Notes: generated from the letters alone by a model not told the origin. 64,000 nt of DNA from Zygnema cylindricum (GCA_037447655.1 JBBHKE010001552.1:62001-126000); one strand, 5' to 3'; positions 12,461-24,237 are shown, counted from the first letter of the stretch. Made by a program: numbers and translations.

Positions 12461-15329
12461 GTTCTGCGACACCGAGCATTTCCACCACACCAATCCCCCC
12501 GCAGCTGCGTCTTGGTTAGCGTGGGCTACAAGGTAATACACTAAAATAGAAAACAGAGTAAGACACTCCAGCAACTACAAGTGGACATGTAAAATACCCA
12601 TTTTATGAATGGTGTTCAACATAAGCTTGTTGAATTTCAGCTTGTAATTAATGGTTTTGACCACTCGTATTTTAGAAACTCAAAAAAAACTTTTTCCATG
12701 ATTATAACATTTTCTTTCCTAAAAAATGGAGAAAGAAATCTACCCCACCTCTGTCTCCACCCCCATCCGACTTCCCCATCTCCTAACCCTCCCCCCCCCC
12801 CCCCTGTTTGCTCATTCTCCAGTTTCATAAAACAGTTCCGCTCCGCTCGGTTCTTTCCGGATATTTATTTCTTTTTTCTTTCTTGGCATCGGTGCATTCT
12901 CCCTCTTTGTTCCACTGTCCACTCCCCCCCCCCGTTTATTCTCCGGCCCACCTTCCATCGTTTGTTTTTTCCTACCCTTTTCACACCATTCCCTTCTAAT
13001 TTTATATGACTTAAGAGATATTTTCACCACCTACTATTCGTGGTCGAAAAGGTTTTTGATTCATAATCCTACTTCCCCCCCACACCATCTCTCTCCTATC
13101 GCGGATAGTCACAAAGCACTTAACCATCTTCCTATTTCGTACAACAAGACACCTCATTATCTTCAAACTCCACCATTCTCCCCCCCCTCCTCCAACACTC
13201 AACTTTGAGAATTACCAAATATATATTTGAACAACATTGAAGGATTTTCCTGATTCTCTCACCTCCCCCTCCTTGACCCTTCACCCCCGCACTTCTTATA
13301 TAAACGAAAGCACGCCATTTTTTCATCCTTGCCCTTTTCCCACTCTCCTCTCTCATCATATAAATACATTCAGCTCACAAGGTTTTATAAATATTCATCC
13401 ATTTTGTAATAAGCGAAAATGACATTTCTTCTTCTCTCCTTCTCTTTTCCCTACTTCCACAAAACACATTCAAAACTGATTCTAATAAAACACATTCGAA
13501 TACCTCCATACTTAAGCAAACAAATAAGGCTTCGACACGTCATAACATGCCCCGTCGGGCATCCTCCAAATAATAGGTACTTGTTGACCTGGAAAACTAT
13601 TTTTAAATTAAGTACCTAGACGCAAAATGAAAATCGAAACCGAAAATAGTAGACAATACTAGACAAGTGACAAAATAAACAAAAACAGCGCAAAACTGAA
13701 CATGAAAGTACCGACACTAAACCGACTTGATTCCCACACAGCCGATCTCCCATTGTTATCCTTTTAAATACTGCATCCCATCAAACAGAATGCGCGAAAC
13801 TCGCGCCGATAAAGTACACCGAGAATTGCTATTAAAAAGCAGTTGGTGTTATTACCTCTATTTTAGATTTAAGGGCCTAACGCCAACAAAAATTAACGCT
13901 AATTTATAGACCTAACACTACTTTGGATCCCATATTGTAGGCATAATAATTTGTGATCACTTATCGATGCTTGAACATGTGAGAACAAGTACTCGCTATT
14001 TTCCCTCGTCTTCATGACTGGGAATCAAATCTGCGGGTGCTTTTCTGTGGTGATGCACTCAATTTCCCTTGTCGACGCCTTTGTTTGACACTTATTTTGT
14101 ACATCTGTATGAAATAATGAGTTTTAGTAGAGACTAACACATTTCGTACATTACATTATTTAAAAAAAATCAAAATTAGAGTAATTAACGATGATTAAAC
14201 AACACCTACAACATAAAAAAAACATAGAGTCATTAATTCTACTTTACATTCGAAGGGTCAAATTTTAGGGGCGCCGCATTAGCGTTATTAAGGCTAATAC
14301 TGATTCACGATGTACATTACGTCATAAACAATGACCACTACGACTCAAACAATACAATACTCTAATAAACAGTACACTTAGGAAAATGTAGACCTTGACA
14401 CAAATAGAAACGCCCAATTTCGATGCTACATAGTGAATCGTATTAGCTTTAACAAATAATTAGTGAAAAAAAAACAATAAGTGTTATTAACTCTAATTTG
14501 GGTTCATGGCCTTTTGCAAAGAAAAAATTAACTTTAATTTGGGTACATTTTTCCCCTAGTGTAGCGGGTTAAGACTGTGTTTGTGCGAACAAGTTCGCCT
14601 AATTTTCCCCCATATTTATCACTCAAAATCGAATCTGAGTGTGCTTTTCGTGTCGACGCACTCACTTCCGCGTATTGACGCTTTTTTTTTACACTCTTTT
14701 AGTACAATTTTATCAAAAAACGAGCAATTTTAGCACGGAGTGACACGTTTTGTACACTAAACTATTTAAAAACTGTCTAAATCAGAGTTATTAACGTTAA
14801 TTAGACAGTACCTATATTAACGTAAGGAAAAAAAATGAGTTATTAATTCTATTTGAGGTTCGAGGGTCAAAATTTGGGGGTCCCGAATTAGCGTTATTAA
14901 CGCTAAATTGCGATTCACGATGTACCAACAAAAGACAACAAACTGAATAAAATCTGCCCATACGACACAATGAGACCATACGAAATAATAAACATACAAA
15001 TGTTGATGCACAAATGAAACAAACATTGGGCGCATAAAATGAAACAACATTAAGGCACAAAATGAAAAAAAATTTGCGACTTCTCTGATCTGGGCGCCAA
15101 TATTAATATTCCAAATGTTATTTGATCCTTGCGCCGGATGCGACGGATTGAGCTGATTGACCTGATTTTGATGCCTGCGCTTTCCCCTCTGATTATTTTG
15201 CCTGGCCGATTCCATTCCAAAGTTTTTCCGCCCTTAGACCAAGATTTCAGCGATCTGATTCTCCCTTATAAAACCCCTCCACCTTTTCCTTCCTCCTACT
15301 CCTTCACTTTTCTATAAACCCGTGTAGAT
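12461..15329. other. Pyrimidine-rich, then AT-rich non-coding DNA with decayed MITE pieces
   Basis: 12740-13400 is rich in C/T runs that create long but meaningless open frames. Decayed pieces of the TA-MITE family are visible at about 14221-14330 and 14770-14931 (AGCGTTATTAACGCTAA, GATTCACGATGTAC) and more faintly at 14476-14550. No gene is supported. Confidence 0.55.
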
Positions 15330-15395
15330 CCCTCCTTCCCTCCTTCCCACCTTCCCTCCTTTCCTCCTTCCCTCCTTCCCTCTTTCCCTCTTTCC
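15330..15395. repeat. (TCCC/TTCC)n pyrimidine microsatellite abutting the Copia LTR
   Basis: Repeats of CCTCCTTCC and CCTCTTTCC run directly into the TGTTAC start of the LTR at 15396. Similar sequence (CCTCCTTTCCTCC) lies beyond the element at about 18660-18690, which suggests the retroelement inserted into a pyrimidine repeat. Confidence 0.75.
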
Positions 15396-15818
15396 TGTTA
15401 CGATTCAGTGAAAGAATCTCGTGCGCGCGGAATCTGTTCGATCTCGCAAATGTAATTTTTAGAATGAATGGCAAAAGTACTTCCACGTACGATTTCGCGA
15501 TAGTAATATTATGTTTGTTTCGCAATATATTTTTTGTTTCGTCTTGCGTCTAGAATTGTTGTACGTCTAATATAGTACGATAGTACTTTAGATTTGTGTA
15601 ATACTTTCGTTTAGACTTGTTGCGTTGCAATGTCTTGAGTCTTTAATGAAAATTGGAATGTTCTAGTCTAGTCCGGGACAGGTGGTAGATTTTTGGATGT
15701 TTCTATGTTCACACATGCCGCGCCATGGTTACTGTGTTATTTAAGGGACACCATGGACTTGTGTAATTATAAACCAATAATCAATTGGAGGAATTCATGG
15801 AAGAATAGAAGAGAGAAA
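15396..15818 (+). mobile_element. 5' LTR fragment of a decayed Copia element (TGTTAC family)
   Basis: Begins TGTTACGATTCAGTGAAAG and follows the LTR consensus (GTCTAGAATTGTTGTACG, GACAGGTGGTAGATTTTTGG, CACCATGGACTTGTG) to AGAATAGAAGAGAGAAAG. It then jumps straight to reverse-transcriptase coding sequence. The end of the LTR, gag, protease, integrase and the first part of RT are deleted, possibly through the short AGAGA repeats at the junction. Confidence 0.82.
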
Positions 15819-16868
15819 GCTTCTAGATTTTGGTTTCACGCGTACGATTTCAGATTCTGGAGTGAAAGGAAAAGGATTGGACCACATTACATTTTTAGTG
15901 TATGTTGACGATTTCTTGATGACGTCGGATAGTCTTGACCGGATACGCTAATTAAAAGCGTACTTGCGTCAACATTTCAAAGTGATGGATCTTGGCGAAG
16001 TAAAATATACCCTAGGGATTGAAGTGATTCCTCATGAGAAAGGAGATATAGAGTTAAGTCAAGCGCAATATTGTAAGGAGGTATTAGCGCGATTTTCCAT
16101 GCTTGACGCAAAACCAATTTCAACGCCTATGGACGCGAAAAGTCAATTTTGAAAGATCGAGGAAGTAGCGATGATAGACGTATTGAATCGCGAAGCCATT
16201 GGGAGTTTAATGTACTTAAATGTTGGTAAGTGGCTCGATATTTCAGCGGCCGTTTCAATTGTAAGTCGATATTGCCAAGCGCTCAAGATATCGCATTGGG
16301 AGGCCGTCAAGCGTATATTTTGATACTTGGCAAGTACTATGGATATCGGTCTTGTATTCAAATAAGAAAGTGAATTGTTGGAGTGCGTAGGATATTGTGA
16401 CGCCGATAGGGGCAAGGATTTCGATTTGGGAAATCCACGTCCGGATACACATTCGTGTTTGGTGGAGCGAACATCTCGTGGATTTTGCTTCTCCAACCAA
16501 CCGTGGCACTAAGTTCGACAAAGGTCGAGTATATTGCGACGTGCCACGCAAGCAAGGCGTCTATATGAACAAGGGAAATGTTGGGCGAACTTGGACTTTC
16601 AACTGGATGCTTAAAAATTGTAACGTATAGTTTGAGTTCAATGGCCTTTGTGGAAAGCCCCGCTTTTCACAAGCGCATTAAACATATACGGATACAATGG
16701 CATATCGTACGAGAATTGGTAGCGGCAAAAGAAGTGGAATTTTTGTTTTTATCGACACTTGAAGAAGCTACCAATATGCTTACCAAAGCGGCGACGTTTG
16801 ATGGACTCTTAAGAGGAAGACCTAAACTAGGGTTGTTGTTATGGAGACGATTCTTCAATGAAAAGGGG
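15819..16868 (+). pseudogene. Copia reverse transcriptase / RNase H remnant
   Basis: Frames joined across stops and shifts give the 3' half of a Copia polyprotein. The RT active-site YVDD is at 15901-15912, followed by HFKVMDLGEVKYTLGIEV and a LSQAQYCKEVLARFSM segment. Then come decayed GSLMYLNVGKWLDIS (RNase H connection) and RNase H text to about 16850. It ends in a purine tract (AAAAGGGGGA, 16861-16870) typical of the polypurine primer just before the 3' LTR. There are many stops, including the codon after DRIR near 15949 and one at 16150-16152. It belongs to a different Copia lineage from the element at 24453. Confidence 0.85.
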
Positions 16869-16871
16869 GAA

Positions 16872-17122
16872 TGTTACACTCATTGAAAGAACCGTACGCA
16901 CGCGAAATCGGTTCGATGTTGTAAGGGTACTTTTTAGAATGAATCGCGAAAGTACTTTCACGTACGATTTCGCGAAAGTACTATTATGTTTGTTTCGCGA
17001 TATATTTGTCGTTTTGTTTCTCGTCTAGAATTGTGGTACGTCTATTATAGTACGATAGTACATTAGATTTGTCCACTACTTTCATTTTCACTTGTCGTTT
17101 TGCAATGTCTTGAGTCCTTAGG
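16872..17122 (+). mobile_element. 3' LTR of the decayed Copia element, first part
   Basis: Starts TGTTACACTCATTGAAAG directly after the purine tract and runs to TTGAGTCCTTAG, where repeat R begins. The remainder of an LTR of the same family resumes at about 18094. Confidence 0.82.
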
Positions 17123-18093
17123 CTACGTCTTCATGTAAGCGATACTTTGAAAAAATAATTTGGACTGTAATGAAGTGTTTCGTACTACTTTGAAAAGCGT
17201 CCCTATGTGCAAAAATGAAATCGGAACTTTGACATGTGACGGTTGTAGACGAAGGTACAACTTTGTGACGGTTGACAACGACTACGAAATTGGTGACGCC
17301 AACAAAAACAGCGACAGTTGTAGACGTCTAGATTTTTGTAATTTTGTGACATGGCAAATGTTTAGGGTTTTGTAACATTGTGACGTCACGCTCACTTGTG
17401 ACAACGTCGACGTCACAGATTCAAGAACTTTCGGCCATGGATACCCGATTTCGTTTTCTCTACTTTTTCCGCTCTACTTGCCATAAAAATATACATAAAG
17501 GTAGTCAAAAAATTTATTTTTCAAATATCTTTCATTTCATACCACTTTTGTCGTGCCTCATTTTAAAAAGTGTGAGATAAAAGTGATAGTGTGAGAAGGA
17601 GAGGGGAGAGGCGACGACGACGCAAAATTATATTAAGTACCCATAAACGAAAGTGGAGGTCCGAGACCCCTGCAGATTTTTTTCCGTACATCCTTGTCTT
17701 TTCCGTACATGTGCGTGACGGGCAGGGAGAAAAATAGCGAGTACTCTCCCTCGTCCTAAATTTTTACCACTCGTGTGGCGCGTGCGTGGGCCGTTTTGCT
17801 TAGTTATTTGGGTGGTACTTTCTCTGAAATCACCTCGCGAGGTGATTTTTGAAAAGGTTTTTTTACTGGCTGGATTCTCTTGCCCAGGGATCGAAAAAGG
17901 AAAAACGCCAAAATTTGTTAGGATGACGACAAACATGAATTACATTCAAAATATCGACTTGACGTTTGCTGTACTTTTAAAGAATTGATTTTTGTGTACG
18001 GTTAAAGTTTTTCTCGTTCGAAACTGCGTTTTGGGTGAAAACGACAGATTAAAGTCGATACTTTAACACATACTTTAGGACGATACTTTAGGA
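17123..18093. repeat. Dispersed repeat R, copy 2, inserted between LTR sequences
   Basis: Co-linear with 3592-4541 and better preserved in places. It carries a perfect palindrome at 17827-17848 centred on CTCGCGAG, and blocks such as CGTACTACTTTGAAAAGCGTC and TTGTAGACGTCTAGATTTTT. It separates two partial LTRs. No protein is encoded. Confidence 0.75.
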
Positions 18094-18595
18094 CGTTGGA
18101 CGTCGTAAGTGTACTTTTTAGAATGAATCGCGAAAAGTACTTTCACGTACGATTTTGCGAAAGTACTATTATGTTTGTTTCGCGATATATTTGTTGTTTC
18201 GTTTCTCGTCTAGAATTATGGTACGTCTAATATAGTACGATAGTACATTAGATTTGTCCAGTACTTTCGTTTTCACTTGTCGTTTTGCAATGTCTTGAGT
18301 CCTTAGTGAAAATTAGATTGTTCCAGTGTAATTCGTGGACTAGTGTAATCCGTGGACAGGTGGCAGATATTTAGAGGTTTTTTGGCGGCGCACGTTCACA
18401 CGTGCCGCGCCATGGTTAGTGTGTTATTTCAGGGACACCATGGACTTGTGTAATTAAAAATCAATAATCAATTCGAGGAACTCATGGAAGAATAGAAGAG
18501 AGAAAGGAGATGAAAGAGAAATTGTAATTTCGGCTTTTTATTAATGTGAAAAAATTTCTAAAATTTCTTCTCAAGGTTGATTCAATGTTCTGTAA
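18094..18595 (+). mobile_element. Second partial LTR (TGTTAC family)
   Basis: Matches the family from about position 47 of the LTR (AAGTGTACTTTTTAGAATG) through GGACAGGTGGCAG, CACCATGGACTTGTG and GATTCAATGTTCTGTAAT. Because it repeats the region already present at 16918-17122, it is a second LTR and not just the remainder of the interrupted one. The true 3' end may extend to 18659, where CTTTCA abuts a pyrimidine repeat. Confidence 0.75.
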
Positions 18596-18916
18596 TTTGA
18601 ATGCTTCTGCTGCCAAAATTATTAATTAGTGAGCTTTAAGTTTATTATCGATCCTTTCACTTCCTCCTTTCCTCCTTCCCTCCTTCCCTCCCGCATCTTT
18701 CTTATACACCCAAAGACATGTCTCCCCCCTCTCTCCAATGGTCATCGAAAAAGTCCTTTACATCCCTCTCCAGTCTACCTTCTCCCACTCCTCCTTCCCT
18801 GACTCCTGAAAATCGATTAATCTCAGTGCACGATTCAGTGCGAGATTCAGTGCGGGATTCAATGCGCGATTCAGTGCGGATTTATCGCAGAAGAGAGTGC
18901 ACGCAGCGACAATCAC

Positions 18917-19255
18917 TCACATGTAATACACGCGACGGGAATCGTCGCAATAAAAATTCACTCCGTCGCATGTGAGTTTGGGAAATTTGTCCTTGTTCGC
19001 GACGGCCGCCTTCACCGCCTCCAGAGCCGACTCTGCAGCAGCCGTACGGACAGAAGCGTCAGAGGAGCCAACCAGATTTATATTTGGCACGTGTGAAGAA
19101 AAGGTCCGCTGACCATGAAAAAAAAACAAAAGGAAAGGTAAAGAAGGGGAAAACGTACTGTCAGGCTCTGGAATGGGTCCGAAGTAGTCTCCTAATGCGA
19201 GTGCCACGTGGCACGCCAGCATGAGCAATGTCACGAAGACCATAGAGGCAGCCAT
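18917..19255 (-). CDS. Small candidate secreted/anchored protein of unknown family
   Basis: An open frame from ATG at 19255 to TGA at 18917-18919 lies in a locally GC-richer, non-repetitive island, unlike its transposon-filled surroundings. The first ~22 residues (MAASMVFVTLLMLACHVALA) form a hydrophobic signal-peptide-like segment, followed by GDYFGPIPEPD. The C-terminal part is alanine- and lysine-rich (ESALEAVKAAVANKD) and ends in KLTCDGVNFYCDDSRRVYYM, with two cysteines. Read unspliced it is 112 residues. A GTACGT donor after PEPD and an acceptor ending CTGCTGCAG before the SALEAVK segment would give a shorter in-frame protein, and the intervening FLLFFFHG run looks intron-like. I recognise no family. 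A CACGTG G-box lies about 50 bp upstream. Confidence 0.5.
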   Translation of the reverse strand: MAASMVFVTLLMLACHVALALGDYFGPIPEPDSTFSPSLPFLLFFFHGQRTFSSHVPNINLVGSSDASVRTAAAESALEAVKAAVANKDKFPKLTCDGVNFYCDDSRRVYYM

Positions 19256-19308
19256 GGCTAACCAATCCGTCGAAAGAATACGAAAGCTTTTTAGCAAGCG
19301 CCACGTGG
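19201..19308. promoter_or_regulatory. Two CACGTG (G-box) palindromes at the start of the small gene
   Basis: A perfect 14-bp palindrome GTGCCACGTGGCAC lies at 19201-19214, inside the signal-peptide codons. A second CCACGTGG is at 19301-19308, upstream of the ATG. CACGTG is the core plant bZIP/bHLH binding word. A regulatory role is inferred from position only. Confidence 0.4.
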
Positions 19309-20205
19309 CAGATGAAGCTCGAAGGGAATCTGTTTCTCAGGCTGGCAGCACTATTCCCGGTAGAGACTGTTTTCTTTCTTTATCTCCAGCGCCGCGAGGC
19401 AATCTGCGCAGCCAATGAGCAAACAGCTGCCAACTCGACGACCACATTTCCCTCCGTACGAAACGTGCGACTCGTACAAGTACATAGTGTACTGTACGGT
19501 ACTGCGTTTGTTTCCTCGTAGGCTCGTCACGTACTACAAGTCAAACGAAGCGGGTCTCCCGGGGAAAGGACGCTCCGATTAGATGTCACACGTGTGGTGA
19601 GGTAGCAGGTTGGGTCGCAGGCTTGTGGACAATTTAATAGGTACAGACGAAAATACGCACTAAGGTCCTGGTCCCATTAGGCGGGTGTCAGTTAACGTAA
19701 CCGAAGGCTTTCGTTCCATTTTGTCGATTCAGTTAGCGACTTTTTTTTGGCGTGGCGCATGCTGGTTGGTTGCCACGTAAGAAACTATTCCGGTCGTGCG
19801 AATCAAGAGTCTTTGACAGCAAGGTGATAACGGAATATCTGTACCACCGGAGGTAAAATGTGCGTTGTACGAGGCATTGAATAAAATCTGTACGAGTGGA
19901 CGAAACTTAACATTTGTAAAAGCGTACGTGAATGTGAGAACGGTTTGTGGATGGCAATAGGAGCGTGAAAGAATATCCTCCGTCAAAGAATTTCTCGCGG
20001 CCTCCGGTGGCCTCTCATCCACGCTGGCGATAAGCACGGTCTATGCGACGTGTATGGAAGTGATCGCGCGCTGATCTTGAATATTTTTTGACTTTTATGC
20101 GACGTGTATGGAAGTGAGCGCGCTACACTATATCTTTTAGCGGTGAAAGTGTGTTCACATGTGCCAAAACGAATGTTTTTACCGTCGTTTTTGTTTAATT
20201 ACTTA
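19309..20205. other. Upstream region of the small gene; no further gene seen
   Basis: Relatively GC-rich, with no transposon match found elsewhere in the window. It may hold the promoter and 5' leader of the minus-strand gene. Two copies of TTATGCGACGTGTATGGAAGTGA-like sequence lie at about 20040-20115. Confidence 0.4.
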
Positions 20206-20375
20206 GGGTATTTTCGCATGTGCTAAAGTTACAGTTATTTTGCTGTCGTTTTCCTCCATAACTTAGAAAAAAACGAGAAATTTCGCAGCCGTACCAAAAA
20301 ATAGAAATTACCACCGTACAAGTTGCGTTACCCCGAAACTTTATAAGTAAAGTGGTTTGTCGTCTAACGTGATAC
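20206..20375. repeat. Dispersed repeat Q, copy 1 (GGGTATTTTCGCATG)
   Basis: Matches 63092-63262 across ~165 bp: AGGGTA-TTTTCGCATG, CCTCCATAACTTAGAAAAAAACG, CGCAGCCGTACCAAAAAA. The left end resembles the AGGGTGYGTCCCCATGT terminus of neighbouring repeats. Confidence 0.7.
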
Positions 20376-20381
20376 AATTTG

Positions 20382-20560
20382 TAGTGTTGTGTATCGGTAA
20401 GGATTTGCCGATAACCGATATGGGCCTTTTTTCGAGTATCCGATAATCGATTTATTGGTACGATATATCGACATCGGCCTTATCGCCGATAAGTAGCCGA
20501 TAATATCGGGTACTTATCGGCGATAATGCCGATAACGATATTTATCGGCGATAACTGTAC
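20382..20560. repeat. hAT-like end with iterated TATCGGCGATA motifs, copy 1
   Basis: Begins TAGTGTTGTGTATCGGTAAG and continues as a dense array of CCGATAA, TATCGGCGATAA and related palindromic words. The same start and array occur at 42297-42475. Terminal TAGTGTTG followed by clustered short repeats fits the subterminal transposase-binding region of a hAT element. The partner end was not found. Confidence 0.55.
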
Positions 20561-23199
20561 GGACTGTACAGGTAAATGTTCGAAAATTTTCCTACTATTT
20601 CCAAGGACAAAGAAAAGTACATAGTTCGCTATGTTATGTCCGTTTGCGTTATAATAAGACGAAAAGAAGTACACAGTTTGTTTGATTTTGTCCGTTTTGG
20701 TCCAGTACGGATTTTTTATTTGCAGGGGTCTTCAAATTCTGATGCCATTTCACCTCAAGCGGACTGGCGACGCGAAGGGCAAAGCGCATCTTCTTCAACC
20801 GTGAAACTGCCAGGCTGGAATGCGGTACGTCTACAATGTCACGGTAAGACATGCAACGTCACAAAGCAGTTCCAAAAAATAACGTGCGACCACAGATTGT
20901 AGACGTTGACACCGTCACAGGTATTGTCGACGTATACAATCGTCACAAGCGTAAGTTACGATTTCGTCCTTACAGACATAGGGACACTTGAAAACCGAGT
21001 CCGGCGGATCCGCGCTAAAATACAAATTAAGTTCGCTAAGTTACAAGTACATGGGGACACACCCTAATTCCTAAAAAATGAGCTGGCGTACAGACTGGCG
21101 TCTGCAAAAAGTATAAAAGTTTTGTCGAAGTACGCAGTTACACCGCGCATCGTTATTAGTGTCAAAGTCACTAATTTGGGTTCTTAAAATTTTGATTTTT
21201 TTCCTCAAATAGGAAACATGATTTTATTTTTTCCTTGACGTTAATTGAGGTACCGTACAAAATAGCGTAAAGAACTATTGGCGTAACATCGGTGTAACAC
21301 ATAAGGACACATGAAATCCGATTCCGTCAGATCTACGCTTAAACAAAGTATGTTCCCTAAATTACAAGCACAAGGAGACATACCCTGAAGGTACGTCCCC
21401 ATGTACTTCTAACACAGGGAATTTACTTAGAATTTTAGGGCAAGTCCGGCGTACCCAGATTTCACGTGTTCTTATGTGTAACATCGAAAGTGATGCTTAA
21501 GGGTGTGATGGTTCTATACGTTGACAATGCCCGTTACAGCTGTTAACGTATAGAATATGTGATGACACTGTGGGTTGTTCACAATTGTTTGTGACGTCGC
21601 ATAATTTTTCGTGACATTTGTAAACGTTTACCTTTTCAACCATATCTCCATGGATGTTATCCATGACTGAAGAAGTGTCATTTCCGCTCCCTTCCCTAAA
21701 GAATTGCCTCTTTGGAAACTTCCTCGCGCCTTGAATTTTCAAATGGCGCGAGTACAATATTGCTATTATACCTTCCGCGGTGGTTAAAAGACGTCGTTCA
21801 AGTATTCTCCTACTCGCAGTCGCTACACTTAAAGCCAACTTGTGGCAAAGTGTGAAATTGTTTAGCTCGAAGGGGTGAATAGGGAGCAAGGTGACAGTGG
21901 CATTGAGTGCGAGCAGCAAGGGCGACTTTGTAGATTTTCACCTTCACAAACTTTTCACCTTTCTTTGGAATGACAATGCACCATCGATACCTCTGCAAAG
22001 AAAAACATACAAGATGCAAGCGAACAAACCCAAACAAACCCTGTACTATTTTTCATCGTCAATAACTTTTAAAAACTTTTAACACGTGCGAATATGTTTG
22101 CGTATTTGCCAAGCGGTTTTACTTTGTTTAAAACACACCGCTTATGTTTTTTAAGATAGTTTGATATGACGTGATATTGGGTAAAAAACACAAGACAACA
22201 ACATTTTGAACATCTTAAGGTCAACGATGACTCAAATTGTATTCTACAATTCTGCGATTTCTTTGTACAGTTCCAACTTTAGTGGTATGTGGCTAATTTG
22301 TAAAGGAAAACGATAGCAAAAATCACGTACTTAGCCACATGGCGGCGTACCCTAAGGGTGTATCCCCGTGCAATTATAACTTAGCGAGCTTAGGGTATGC
22401 TTAGGTTAAATAAAATAACATCGCTTTTACAAATAGGAAAACATTTTCCCAAGTGTGAAATTTTTTAAAAAAAAATTGACTAATAAAAAAATTACAGGAT
22501 TGTTTGAATTTGTTCGCTTGCATCTTATTTGTTTTTTTATTATTTTCATAAGTCTTGTCATTTCACGGAAAAGTGGAAAATATGCGAAGGAGAAAAATCT
22601 ACGAAGTCATGGTAGTCTGACAGGAAAGGTTTTTGCAAAGGCGTGTTTGTACAACCAAGTCTGTAAGGTTCTACGTCTACGATGTCACGCAATGACAAGC
22701 GACATACCAAATAATTTCGAAAAATATGATGTGTCAAGCGACGCTTCAAAGAGTTTTGAAAAGTACTGTGCTGTGTTGCAAGACAAATTATAGATGGTGA
22801 CTATCGTCACGGGAATTTTGGACGTATACAATCATCACACCCTTTAGTAAGAAATACGTTGTTACACATAGGGACACTCGAAACTGTGTGCGTCGAATTT
22901 GCGCTAAGAAGTACAAAGTAAGTTCAATAAGTTACAAGTACATGGGGTCGTACCCTTACTCTCTTTTAAGCAACATACCGTGTTTGACATAAAGGTTTCA
23001 TTCGTACTATGCGCACTTAGGAAACGCCCAAAAAACAATGAATATGCGCACATAATAAACTTAAAAATGTTATAAAAAGCAGTGGCCGAATTTGACTTCA
23101 TAATAGATTAAAAAATAGAAAAAAATTAATAAAAAGTACTACTACAACTTAGGGTATGTTCTCATGTATTAAAGTACCTGGTTTTTTATTAGCACTTGG
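20561..23199. repeat. Cluster of degenerate elements with AGGGTGYGTCCCCATGT-type ends
   Basis: Recurrent termini are seen: ACAAGTACATGGGGACACACCCT near 21048-21070, CAAGGAGACATACCCT then GGTACGTCCCCATGTACTT near 21372-21410, CCTAAGGGTGTATCCCCGTG near 22348, TACATGGGGTCGTACCCTTA near 22937 and TTAGGGTATGTTCTCATGTA near 23150. Inside are repeated GACACTTGAAA, GTCACAxxxGT and TTTGTCCG-like words. A decayed TA-MITE end (ACACCGCGCATCGTTATTAG) lies at 21140. No transposase is recognised. Open frames at 21497-21919 and 22455-22793 lie within these repeats and are not called. Confidence 0.55.
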
Positions 23200-24237
23200 T
23201 GTTGTCCATAGCCTATTTCAGCCATAGACTACTCTTGGAAGCACCACAGACTACCCTCAAACAGTTGTGTTTCAGACAGCACAGATTGCTCCGCAATAAA
23301 CGAAATCGCCTCAAACTGCAACAATTGGCAGAATACTATAGACACTGTAGCCTCACAAAGCTACAGCCAAATCCACTAAGGAACCTAGAAGATATAAGCT
23401 CCAGAGTTTGGCAAAAATAGTTGATTGCTTTACAAACTAACCACTTTGACTTCTCATAGAATCTTACAGATATAACAGAATGGAATATAACAAAACAAAA
23501 ATACATATTGTATATGATACAACAACTTCACAAAGTTTCACTTTAAAAAACCAAACTTAGTGATCACACCATCAGGTCAAAGATGCAGAAAATAGTCTAC
23601 CATAGCTTTGATTAATATGACTGTGATAATCAAAATAATCTAAGTTCTACAAGTTATACTGAGAGAGTTCATTACTGAATGTATGTAGGCATACCAGCCG
23701 TACGTTACCTACCACCTACCTAAATTAATGTGAGTATACCCGAATAATTTGAGGTATGTCAGAATGACTAAACCTACACTAATAAACTAATTAGCAAAAA
23801 GATAGAACTATGTTGCATAGAATATTTACATCGACACAATCCATATCAACCGCAGCTGCGTTGTCCGTTTCCGGTCCATATTAAACATAGCCGCAACTTC
23901 GTTGCAGCTGCGGTGTCTCACATCTAATCATATCCAATAATCACCGCAGCTTCGTCGCGACTACGTTGTCCCATTTGCGTTGCAACTGCGTTGTCTGTTT
24001 CAAAGTACATTTGTCTAAAATAGCAGCCCCGTACCGGCGACGTATATTTTAACATTTTGTAAAGGATCGCTTCGCGATCCGCTGTCCATTTCTCAATGCT
24101 TAGTCACCCCACTCAAAGAGTCTCTTTTGTCACTTTAGTTATATCGGTATGTTCAATCCCCCAATCCACGAATCAATTCAATCCACCGTATTAAACCAAA
24201 TTAGCAATTACGCACAAATTGTCGCGTACGCACGAAT
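23200..24237 (-). mobile_element. LTR-like repeat (TGTTGT family), reverse copy
   Basis: Homologous in reverse to the 973-bp insert at 49797-50769 and the longer copy at 53873-55636. Shared features are the terminus TGTTGTCCATAGCC, the words CTGCGTTGTCC and CGTACCGGCG, and the hairpin GGATCGCTTCGCGATCC near 24064. The right edge joins an older Copia integrase fragment at about 24238. No target duplication is visible here, so it may be truncated. Confidence 0.65.

Noticed and set aside
19312-19521. Plus-strand frames upstream of the small secreted-protein gene
   Set aside because: They overlap each other, show no domain, and lie in the presumed promoter of the minus-strand gene.
20382-20560. 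CRISPR or riboswitch reading of the TATCGGCGATA array
   Set aside because: Repeats are short, in both orientations and irregularly spaced, and recur at 42297 with the same hAT-like terminus.
21497-21919. 140-residue minus-strand frame
   Set aside because: It lies inside degenerate terminal-repeat elements, has no motif, and has no conserved counterpart.
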